Assembly (NCBI GenBank): GCA_946902875.1 | Contig: OX336343.1 | Location: 13,699,361-13,763,360, forward strand | Length of the DNA stretch: 64,000 nucleotides | Direction: 5' to 3' | Source of the DNA: Nematopogon swammerdamellus | Taxonomy: Eukaryota; Arthropoda; Insecta; Lepidoptera; Adelidae | The notes under the pieces: generated by a model | Database searches by the model: none | Told to the model about the DNA's origin: nothing | The model's input: only the letters and a program-made list of their open reading frames with translations | Shown: in pieces, positions 55,246-64,000 of the stretch | Numbering within the stretch: the first letter of the stretch is position 1 | How the letters are laid out: each line of letters starts with the position of its first letter | Translations under genes and position numbers: made by a program

Positions 55246-56075
55246 CTGAAACGATGGTGGATATTTTGGCTTCGCCATCCATAGTCGAGGAAAAGGTGGC
55301 ATTAAATAAATGTATTACTTAAATAGCTATACAATTTGTCCTTGAGATTTACCTTTCTTTTAATATTTCTTGCGGACATAATCTCTTCACTAAGTAGCAA
55401 CGTCGCTTACTTAAGTATTTTGGAGTTTATCGAATCCTCTTTAAGGTCCTCTGGCTGTATTTAGAGTGTCAAAGTACTTTACTTATTCGGCCTTTTGTTT
55501 GCATTGTTATTGTCTGGGACTATTGTTCAAGGAATGGCTCGGCATAACACTGATAATTTTACATTTACAAAAATACTGTTGCGAAAATGTGACGTCACTT
55601 CGTTATTCCAAAACGTCTGTTTATTATATAGACGGCAAGGAGGAGAATTTTCCGAACCTGCAATACCCGAGAGTAAAATTAAACTCACCGAACACTCACT
55701 CGGTCTTAGTTAGCAACAACAACGCAAGAAAAACGTCTTTTCAATATTGACTTTTATGCGTTTTCAGCACAGAAAAATAAATGGAGGCGAGCTAATAAGT
55801 GGTTCCTAGGCTCAGTGGTTGGTGTCAAAACAAAACAAATAAACAGAAGGAAGAGCGTGTGGCAACTCCGTGTTAACGTGCGCTTACATGTCAATATTTA
55901 CGAAAGTATCATTCGAACCTTGTGTCGATGAAACTCGTCGTGCAATGTTACCACATCGTTAGTACGATAACCATGTGAAAGTAGTGTCGCGACGACATAT
56001 TTATTGTTCGTTTGAACAAATGTAAAAGGACTCTAAGTTCACAGAGATGGTCATTGCTTGTTCTGGTGTTTGCCA
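55246..56075. other. No recognised feature
   Basis: Two overlapping frames of about 90 codons at 55466-55750 show no known motif. Confidence 0.3.
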
Positions 56076-56077
56076 AT

Positions 56078-56170
56078 CTAGATAGATAGATAGATAGAAA
56101 GTACTTTATTGCTCCAAGAGAAATTTTACATTATTAAGCACATTAGAACATTTACATGAGGATTACCTTT
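56078..56170 (-). mobile_element. LINE 3' end, family F
   Basis: GATAGATAGATAGATAG tail followed by 'AAAGTACTTTATTGCTCCAA' is the complement of the 1330-1385 copy. Confidence 0.6.
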
Positions 56171-56261
56171 GAAGAGTTCATCGAGGAACTCGGTCTGAAG
56201 ACTGAATCCCTAACAAACGAACACATTAGTGCACTTGCTCTGTCGATTGTATAACAATTAA

Positions 56262-56582
56262 TTTTAATAAAACCGGCCAAATGCGAGTCGTACTCGACGA
56301 GGTGTCCGTACCACCACGTAATTGGTCGGTTCTCCAAAATTTTACCCCAAAATTTAAATTCGTTCATTTACGCTATACGTTCATGCTTGGGACTTCGTCC
56401 AGTAGATTCGGCAGAAATACGCCGTGACAGACGAACAGACAGACAGACACGAGTGATCCCATAAGGGTCCCGTTTTTTTTCCTCTTTCCGGTGAGGTACG
56501 GAACACTGAAAACCGACTAATGATGCGGTGGTACGGAACCCCCCGGAGTGCGCGAGTACGACTCGCACTTAGCCGGTTTTTC
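56262..56582 (+). mobile_element. Family H elements, short composite
   Basis: AAAACCGGCCAAATGCGAGT begins it, CAGACAGACAGACACGAGTG and GAGGTACGGAACACTGAAAA lie in the middle, and a complement GGTACGGAACCCCCCGGAG then 'GACTCGCACTTAGCCGG' ends it. Both orientations of the head are present. Confidence 0.6.
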
Positions 56583-56849
56583 TTTCCATGGGTAAAAATA
56601 ATTTAAATATCAAATAATCTATTATGAAAATTCGTTAAGGATTATTTATGAGGACAACATTTTGGCTAAAGAAAACAAATATTCTTCCTTTTCTATATGT
56701 TTTCGTTCATATTTTTTCCAAGTAGATACGTCCTTGGGATCTTTATTACCAGGGCTTCATAAGGCCGCTCTCACACTGGTTGGTACCTTAAACCATGAAA
56801 TTTTCCTGGGCACCATTTAGCCTACCATCTTGTGGAAATGAAATGTTCC
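56583..56849. other. No recognised feature
   Basis: AT-rich sequence. Confidence 0.3.
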
Positions 56850-56935
56850 TAGATAGATAAAAAATACTTTATTGCCTAAAAAAAAATTACAGAAGAAAGA
56901 ACTATATAAGGCTTACATGAGGTGAAAAATCGAAC
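56850..56935 (-). mobile_element. LINE 3' end, family F
   Basis: CTAGATAGATAAAAAATACT followed by TTATTGCC and AAGGCTTACATGAGG, as in 56078-56170. Confidence 0.55.
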
Positions 56936-57092
56936 TGATCCCTTGCGGAGATTGTTTCCAGTCAACCTTTGGATGCCTGCGACTTGATTAAAATAGTGAG
57001 ATTAATTTAAGGTAGCAAAAGACTTAAGTGTCGGAATTGAACTAATAATTTACAATGAGAAATTTGTATTAATAAATAAAAAATGTAAGTAC

Positions 57093-57260
57093 AGTACGCG
57101 GCAGTAAGTAATTAACATCAAACTTTAGAAAAAGACAATCCGGTTGTAGAGCGTCTTCTCTGTCGCACGAACTCGCACGTCTCTGTGCGACAGAGATGAC
57201 GCTCTACAACCAGATTGTCTCTTTCTAAAGCTCGATGTTCATTACTTACTGCGGAGTACT
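57093..57260. mobile_element. Foldback MITE, family K, copy 3
   Basis: Arms 57093-57168 and 57185-57260 of about 76 bp are near-perfect inverted complements, with ends AGTACGCGGCAGTAAGTAAT and 'ATTACTTACTGCGGAGTACT'. Only 16 bp separate them. It shares AGTACGCGGCA and GTGCGACAGAG with the other K elements. Confidence 0.8.
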
Positions 57261-57384
57261 TTACATGCTAGTTTATAGTTTATTTATTCGTATTTTTTAT
57301 GATTCCGTATCCATACGAAACCCTATTACTAACAGATAGACATCAAAAAGATAATATTCAAAATAAATAAATCCGGTCCGGCCT

Positions 57385-58907
57385 CCTGAAGCTCGATTCT
57401 GCTAATTGCACAATTTTCAAACATACTTCGTGTGTTGTGTTTAACACAAACATAACACGAGTAAGTTTGGACATGGTTTCCACATGATGCTATTCTGCTA
57501 TTTACAAAACTCGTTTAGTTAGTGTCTATGGTAACAGGAGGCGGAGCTTAGGTGAAGGTTTGTCATCGCGTCGCCTAACGCGAAAAATTCTGACAATAAC
57601 GTTGACTAAAGTTTTTTCTTTTAAATCCTTACCAATAAAAATAATAAATTATGCGTAATAGGTGCATAAAAATATGCAAGAATTAATTATTGTAACAAAC
57701 ATTCATAATTAAGCGAGTTATACATTTATTTTGTTCAAATTGAATGCAAATGTTTACTGATTTTCGTCGCTTGGCGACACGCTCTTATATGTGATACCAT
57801 TTTACAAATCCCTCTTAGTTGGCGATTTATTTGCTAGAAAGAATAATTTTTACAAAATGTTATATAATTATTATTACATAGATATAAAATATAATATGCA
57901 TGTAAGTAAGTGATATTACAATTAGCATAATTTCACTGAAATAATCTGAATAGTAGGTACGTTAACATAATTTATTTAGAAGCCAAAACGGCAAACATGG
58001 ATAATTAATAATTACCGTTTTTATTAGGTTTGCATTAATTTTGTGTTTTATTACTTTCAGTTTAATATAATAATATGTAAAATTAATATAATATTTAAAA
58101 AAAGGTGAAATAAAGGATATTAAATAATAAATAGTAAATAGTAAATAGTAAATAGTACATAATAAATAATAAATAATAAATAATAAATAATAAATAATAA
58201 ATAATAAATAATAAATAATAAATAATAAATAATAAATAATAAATAATAAATAATAAATAATAAATAATAAATAATAAATAATAAATAATAAATAATAAAT
58301 AATAAATAATAAATAATAAATAATAAATAATAAATAATAAATAATAAATAATAAATAATAAATAATAAATAATAAATAATAAATAATAAATAATAAATAA
58401 TAAATAATAAATAATAAATAATAAATAATAAATAATAAATAATAAATAATAAATAATAAATAATAAATAATAAATAATAAATAATAAATAATAAATAATA
58501 AATAATAAATAATAAATAATAAATAAATAAATAATAAATAAAAAAATCATTGGTACGTCGAGAGGGTTTCACGTCTCTCTCGGTTTTCTCTTGGCGATCC
58601 CTGTCTCCTCATTCTCATTTCTAGATAACCTTCTGCCATTTTCGAAACTTTCACAACCAACAATTTAAACTTAAACCCAAAACTCAAAACAAAACACTCG
58701 AAATCACCTCAAAAATAATATGTTTTCACCAAAACACATCGTTACTTTGAAGCAGACGGCGTGTTAGTGTTTCACAAACATAACATAACATATCACGCGC
58801 GTTTGCTCTAACTTAGCGAGTAGAATAGCATTTTGGCGAAACGTGCGGTTTTGACGAAACACAAACGTAACACAGGCAGTAATTTCATAGCAGAATCGAG
58901 CTTCTGG
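57385..58907. mobile_element. Possible long TIR element containing the microsatellite
   Basis: CTGAAGCTCGATTCTGCT at the left and its near complement AGCAGAATCGAGCTTCTGG at the right lie about 1.5 kb apart. Both are followed inward by GTGTTT/AAACAC-type text. No transposase frame lies between. Ends are tentative. Confidence 0.35.
58122..58545. repeat. AATAAAT heptamer microsatellite
   Basis: About 55 head-to-tail AATAAAT units run nearly unbroken from 58156 to about 58540, preceded by TAAATAG variants. Because 7 is not a multiple of 3, all minus frames stay open and give a 7-residue periodic peptide, which is an artefact. Confidence 0.95.
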
Positions 58908-60330
58908 TCGACCGAAGAGTCCAGTTGGGCTGATGCATGACGCGGCCAAACGATACATTATGTACATACATGTATTTATGAAGACCCACTCTCAGATGAG
59001 CTCTGCGAGAGGCATACATCGTGTTTGGCTTCGTTGTTAGTATAACATGGCTCTTTAAAATGTGTTTTCTTTGACGTGTAGGTACACCTCGAGGTACACT
59101 CACTACACGTATATATACCTACATCATCATTGTACGTCTCGTTTACTATTTATCCTCTTTCTATTTTTCGACTATGAATACATTCATCCTTTACTACACT
59201 ACATGTGTTATATATATGGTACTCAATTGATTGAAATCAGACTAGATAGAGATTGAAAACATATTATTTTTTTTTAACGAATCGATAATATAGGACACAA
59301 TAATATAATAAGCTAAATTGATTAATTACGAATTAGAAACTGCCTAAGTACATACAGATACTAAACCAAAACTAAAATTTAAATCTGAAGCAAAAAGTCC
59401 TACCTAGAAACAATAGTACCAAAAAAAAGAAAAACTTTTACGGGAAATTCCCTATGACACGACACGAACACCTCGCCGGGAGCCACTAAATGCAACATAG
59501 TAATAACAATTTCTTTATTATTATTATATAAACTGAAAAGCATATACTTAAATTAATGAATGTCGACACGTAGGACGTACGACGTATAACTATTAATACT
59601 TTGAACCATTCAATCATTTCCCTATCATCATTTCTGGAACAAGACATCGCGCAGTAAATAGCTTAGGGAGTACCTTATTACATTTTAGCGAAATCTCGTC
59701 TCAATGTAATTGCCTTTAAACATATTGTAGGTTATTAGAGTACTAAATTCCCTCTCGCTACTACCTCGGTATAACCCATTTAGATTCATGCCCTATTTCC
59801 CCCTGCACATAATACCGTGATCTCGATAATAACCACTTCAGCAAGCCGTTTTAATAATGGTAAGTGTCGGTACAGGCACTGTACAGGGCACGATACACCT
59901 ACCACTGAGTGAGAGCAACCTCGGAGCTGCGAAGAGATGAAACATGAACGCGCCTCCCTCGCCCTGTTATAATGGAAGCTGAAGGTACCCATTATATTAG
60001 TAGCGTAACAAGCTCTTTGTTTCACACAGAGGGGGGGAAATCATATTGAGTCCGGGTAGATGGGCCTTAAAGGGTGAAATTTCGCTCACTGTAAATAGGT
60101 CGTGCCTGATGTTAGAACCTAGGTACTTCTTTACCTCATACGTATACACCTATACGTGTCACGTCATAGATTCCATACACGTCAAAGCTACGCATTTATG
60201 CATACCTACATTATTGGAAAATATATGAATGTAGCTTTTGCCAGTGTGCATTTCAAATTATCGATAAGTTTTTGTATATATTTGCTAATTTGGGAACGTC
60301 GGCTTGGATAGTGGTAACATTTCATCAGGG
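58908..60330. other. No recognised feature
   Basis: AT-rich; scattered short frames, no structure. Confidence 0.3.
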
Positions 60331-60368
60331 TTAATACGCTGATGAGCATTAATTAATAATTAATACTA

Positions 60369-61102
60369 ATCCGTTAGATGTCAGAATTTTTTTGGTCGTG
60401 ATTACTCGTAGCTTGTGCAAGCGAGCGAGAGCGACCAATTTGCTAATAAGTGCTAAGTCTACGTTAGTATTTATATCTACATAGTTACGATAACAATACA
60501 ACAAACGCAATGTTTCAAACACACTTGATAACGTTAAACAAAACAAATTTTGTCGCGGTTAATACCCTGATGAGGATTAATACTAATATTTTTTTTTTTT
60601 TTATGTCTGTTAATGTTATGTTTAACTAGATTTAGACGTATCAGCCTAGGCTGCCTGTCTAAAATAAATAAATAAATAAATGTCAGTACATGCACTCGCT
60701 TTATATTTCTTCACTAGAGAGAAGCAAAGCTGAAAATGGAAGAGAAAAAATACATTCAGAATACGCCCGAATTCTAAAATTCGGGCGTATTCTGAATGTA
60801 TTTTTTCTCTAGTGAAGAAATATAAAGCGAGTGCATGAACTAACATAAAAAAATTAAAAAGAAAAATAAAAAATAAAAAATATTAGTATTAATGCTCATC
60901 AGGGTATTAACCGCGACAAAATCTGTTTTGTTTAACGTTTTCAAGTTCGTTTGAAACATTGCGTTCGTTATATTGTTATCGTAACTATGTAGATATAAAT
61001 ACTAACGTAGACTTAGCAATTATTAGCAAATTGGTCGCTCTCGCTCGCTTGCAAGAGCTACGAGTAATCACGACCAAAAAAAATTCTGACATCTAACGGA
61101 TT
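60369..61102. mobile_element. Long foldback with arms of about 230 bp
   Basis: 60369-60597 and 60875-61102 are inverted complements with only a few differences (for example ATCCGTTAGATGTCAGAAT outside and 'TGTCGCGGTTAATACCCTGA' inside). A second, nearly perfect inverted pair (about 60688-60783 and 60786-60838) sits at the centre around TCTAAA. The centre contains SINE family D-derived text (TATTTCTTCACTAG). A transcript would make a hairpin of several hundred bp. Confidence 0.85.
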
Positions 61103-61149
61103 CGGATATTCGAACCAGAATTAGTTCGGTTTGAATCCTGATTGGGATC

Positions 61150-61345
61150 TAGTGAAGAAATTAATACTAATCAGTTAGCTGTCAGCAATTTTTTTTAATG
61201 TATTACTCGTAGCTTTTGCGAGCGAGCGAGAGCGACCAATTTGCTAATAATTGCTAATTCCGTTGTTATAAGTTGCCTAAACAGTATTTATATCTGCGGG
61301 TTACGAGTAACAATATAACGAACGCAATTTTTTAAAGTTAAATGT
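61150..61345. repeat. Third, diverged copy of the foldback arm
   Basis: 'TTACTCGTAGCTTTTGCGAG' followed by GAGAGCGACCAATTTGCTAA and 'ACAATATAACGAACGCAAT' follows the left arm order (direct orientation), directly downstream of the hairpin. Confidence 0.7.
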
Positions 61346-61811
61346 ATTATTACTGTAAATTTTATCAACCTTGAATACGTTAAAAAAAAAACCTCAATAC
61401 CTACAGATGTTAAAACATTAACAAATGGCATGTAGCTCCGCACCAGTGTTGTGGAAGCGATCATGCCTGTTGGCATTCAATCATGATTTCAGGATGAGTG
61501 GGTATTTTGTTACTGCGGGCGGGGGTGGTGCTTCAATTAAAATTGATACATTTGAGCGATTATATTTTACGCTCTTAGGAAAATGTAGCGGAAATTGCGT
61601 ACATTAAAGCAGCTAATTGAAGGGATGATGCGGTAAATATGGGGATAGGGTTGGATTGTTTAGGACGCGGAGTTCGAGAACTCGACACTACTGCCACACT
61701 ACGGATAATGGAAACCGTTCAAAAACTTTCGTTCGTTAGATTTTATAGTTTTTGCTGACACTGTTACAATACAGTTACTGTTGACCTCTCTAGTTTTAAG
61801 AATACACAGTA
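61346..61811. other. No recognised feature
   Basis: Mixed sequence with no supported gene. Confidence 0.3.
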
Positions 61812-61963
61812 AATAGTTTGTGTTTTCCGACCAGTTCAGTGTAGCCGGCACGATCAAAGAGGGAAGCACTGACATGGCACCTAGTTCACCCGGTGTTATG
61901 GGCTGACATCACGGACGTTGTAGGTGATGTAGCCAACCGTGTCAGTTTCCATAAAAAAAAAGT
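61812..61963 (+). mobile_element. SINE family B, 5'-truncated
   Basis: AAATAGTTTGTGTTTTCCGA to CAGTTTCCATAAAAAA. It closely matches 47925-48075. Confidence 0.75.
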
Positions 61964-62203
61964 AATTTCATTTCAGAAAGAACATTATCCGTTGATCTTA
62001 TTATTACTTCTCATGGGTATACGCAGTGCAAAAAAAAAGTCGGCCGGAGATAGAACATTTCAAGAAAGGGGCTAGGCATCTAGGCGAAAAGACTTCGGGA
62101 TTTTTATAAAAGTAACTGAACTAAAATCAAATTTCTGAGCATATGACGAGAACGGGATTGGAGATCAGCAACAAGAGTATATATTTTCTATACTTACCTC
62201 TCA

Positions 62204-62315
62204 CGACCGAAGCGAAGCACTGGTATGGCACCTAGTTCACCAAGGTGTTATGGGCTGACATCTCGGATATAGTAGGTGATTTAGCCAACCCTGTGAGTTT
62301 CCATTAAAAAATCGC
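62204..62315 (+). mobile_element. SINE family B tail, diverged
   Basis: CGACCGAAGCGAAGCACTGG to 'GTGAGTTTCCATTAAAAA'. It is more diverged than the neighbour at 61812. Confidence 0.65.
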
Positions 62316-62379
62316 GCCGCCGAACTAGCGTTACGGCCTCACTCTTCATGATAGTTACTTGTTTCATATACATACACAA

Positions 62380-62600
62380 GCTGTGCCCGCGGCTCCACCC
62401 GCTCTCATATTTCACTTCACTGCTAACCTCGTAAGCCATTTAGCGTGATAGTAAGTAGCCTATAGTTGATGGGAAGAATCAAGCTATCCGTAGAATTTTG
62501 TTTTATTAAAATCGGTTCAGTGGTTCTCGAGTTATAAGCGGACAGACAGACATACACTCAGACACTCAGACAGAAAGCAGACGTTGGATTTTATTATAGG
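62380..62600 (+). mobile_element. Family I-type repeat
   Basis: CAAGCTGTGCCCGCGGCTCC at the start; 'AAAATCGGTTCAGTGGTTCT' and GCGGACAGACAGACATACAC near the end. Confidence 0.6.
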
Positions 62601-62621
62601 TAAGGATACATGGAATAACGA

Positions 62622-62769
62622 TAAGTATAACCCAATTTTTTTAACTCTGCACTTCGAGCTTCCGCTTACTTCCTGAAGCTCTGCAGCAAGTAAGTGTGGA
62701 TTCAGTGCTGACAACCTTAACGAATTTGACAGCTCGAAGTGCACAGTTAAAAAAAATAGGTTATACTTA
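62622..62769. repeat. Inverted repeat, arms about 39 bp
   Basis: TAAGTATAACCCAATTTTTT with CTGCACTTCGAGCT (62622-62660) is inverted at 62731-62769. The loop is about 70 bp. A small MITE is plausible. Confidence 0.6.
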
Positions 62770-62924
62770 CAAATATTTACCCGCGTCCTACGTCTATTTA
62801 CATTTTAAATCAAGGAGTGTGGCTCCTTTTGGTTCAAGTAAACTTTTTGCGAATTTAATGTTAAGGGGCGGATACTGGCTAGCTGGACTAACTCTGGAAG
62901 AGCATAATAATATGTAACGGTAAC

Positions 62925-63000
62925 ATAATTTATAAAAAGTTAAATTGCAAATTTAAAAAACCCCCGACAATCAGTAACCCTTAAAAAATAAAAAAATAAT
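62925..63000. repeat. Half copy of the 37703 foldback family
   Basis: AAAAAGTTAAATTGCAAATT then 'AAAAACCCCCGACAATCAG' matches the left arm at 37703-37750. Confidence 0.5.
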
Positions 63001-63290
63001 TTACAGCTTAGTTAATTAGAGGCGTCTCTACACTCCGATTCGCCATAATTTAACATTAAACATTTAGCATTTAGCCAATTCGATTATCACAGCAAAGAAG
63101 AACTGGCAAGTACCTTCGCTCGATGCTTTTTTTTTTATTTCCACTAAGGTAGTCTACATTTAAAGTGTTTGCCACTGCCTACACAGTACGAATATAATAG
63201 TGAATAGGTACTTGACCTTGGCACCGTCCTTCCACTTCCACTAGATAGTTATCTTGTCCTAATACTTTGCTAATCGTGGTGGTCTAATTT
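63001..63290. other. No recognised feature
   Basis: AT-rich sequence. Confidence 0.3.
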
Positions 63291-63294
63291 ACCA

Positions 63295-63475
63295 GAGTCC
63301 CCCTGTCCACATATTTCCCCCCAAGCACAGTCTCGGTTCCTTCAAGATAGGCGTGAATATAGGCACCTGTCAGGCCGGCATGGCATTCGCAGCCCCCGCA
63401 TGCGACCGAATGTCCATGGGCGTCGTTAGACACCTTATGAGTGGCTCGGTGCCACATGTCGCGCTTACCTATAAA
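63295..63475 (+). mobile_element. LINE 3' end, family E
   Basis: 'CTGTCCACATATTTCCCCCC', GTCAGGCCGGCATGGCATTC and ATGTCCATGGGCGTCGTTAG, ending GCCACATGTCGCGCTTACC. This is the best plus-strand family E end. Confidence 0.7.
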
Positions 63476-63487
63476 ACTATTTAAAAA

Positions 63488-63735
63488 AATATAAAAACCG
63501 CCTTCAAAATGTATGAAATAAAAAAAATCTAACCCTGGAGTTGAAGGCGGTGGGTGTTAAAGAAGGCTACACAAATAACAAAGGATATCATCCACTCATG
63601 TTTTCTTTCATGCATCATTTTTGCTTGCTTTAGAACCGCCTTCAACTCTAGGGTTCGATTTTTTTTTATTTCATAAATTTGTGAAGGCGGTTTTTATATT
63701 TTTTTAAATGGTTTTAATTTCACAGTTTTTTTTTG
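63488..63735. mobile_element. Foldback MITE, family J, copy 2
   Basis: ATATAAAAACCGCCTTCAAA at the left and TTGTGAAGGCGGTTTTTATA at the right are inverted, with inner blocks CTAACCCTGGAGTTGAAGG / CCTTCAACTCTAGGGTT. The centre (AAAGGATATCATCC...CATCATTTTTGCTTGC) is the complement of that in 42783-43030. Confidence 0.75.
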
Positions 63736-64000
63736 TAATTTTTTGCTATTAATGTACTCGGCTCGCCTCGCTTTCCAATCCGATCTTGAATAAATTGAAA
63801 TGGGACCACACGGGAAGCACCAGCTTTCAAATAAAAAAAAGATTCATCAAATTCGGTTACCCAGTCGAAAGTTCTGAGGTAACAAACATAAAAAAAAATA
63901 CAGTCGAATTGAGAACCTCCTCCTTTTTTTTTAAGTCGGTTAAAAAAAAGAATAATAATTGAACGAGCTTGCCAACATCGCATTTCAGACCGCAGCCGCC
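63736..64000. other. Repeat-edge motif near the window end
   Basis: ACAGTCGAATTGAGAACCTC then 'CTCCTTTTTTTTTAAGTCGG' (about 63900-63940) is the complement of the motif at 40488. The remainder is unassigned. Confidence 0.4.

Noticed and set aside
58095..58572. Two open frames of about 150 codons on the minus strand with repeated YYLLFII
   Set aside because: They are a by-product of the 7-bp microsatellite, not a protein.

Overview
This window reads as animal nuclear DNA, most likely from a moth or butterfly (Lepidoptera). It is AT-rich and gene-poor, and it is built almost entirely from interspersed repeats. I attribute it to Lepidoptera because several repeat motifs familiar from that order recur: the 'CCCGCGGCTTCGCTCGCGTG' type, the 'AAGTGCGAGTTGGACTCGCG' to 'GAGGTACGGAACCCTAAAAA' type, and RTE-like LINE ends. 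No search was run, so the attribution rests on recognition. No convincing host protein-coding gene, rRNA gene, functional tRNA gene or CRISPR array is visible. Two exon-like islands (about 9719-9870 and 44187-44387) are weak candidates for host exons.

The one substantial coding locus is a nearly complete non-LTR retrotransposon at about 22840-28675. ORF1 (23087-24238) has an atypical PHD-type zinc finger, a coiled coil and a C-terminal domain resembling the baculovirus FP/LINE ORF1p fold. ORF2 (24979-27894) has an AP-like endonuclease and a reverse transcriptase with intact YxxDD-type motif FADD. A 3' UTR follows and ends in a (TTTGAA)-like tail. The layout fits the CR1 superfamily. ORF2 has no ATG before the endonuclease, and a third 250-codon open frame bridges ORF1 and ORF2.

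Region by region: 1-5 kb holds a TIR element (family A), SINE tails, foldback MITEs and a mariner relic. 5-13 kb holds a tRNA-type SINE, an exact 345-bp tandem duplication, further family A copies, SINE tails and G-tracts. 13-22 kb holds LINE fragments, a 428-bp pogo-like element with TA duplication, and two copies of a LINE-like repeat, one carrying a 52-bp palindromic insertion. 22.8-28.7 kb is the retrotransposon. 29-37 kb is mostly unrecognised, with a GC-rich island (32.2-33.2 kb) and RTE-like C-terminal fragments. 37.1-43 kb is a nest of elements with two parallel arrays of five monomers of about 315 bp. 43-50 kb holds LINE relics and, at 47.7-48.8 kb, an inverted pair of SINEs whose heads combine tRNA boxes A and B with a 5S rRNA internal promoter. 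50-58 kb holds TIR elements, LINE 3' ends and an AATAAAT heptamer microsatellite. 60.3-61.1 kb is a long foldback with arms of about 230 bp.

The elements do not form a pathway. The relationship between them is parasitic: RT-bearing LINEs (here one apparently intact) can supply machinery to SINEs, and TIR/foldback elements depend on absent transposases. Nested and empty/filled insertion sites give a relative order for several insertions.
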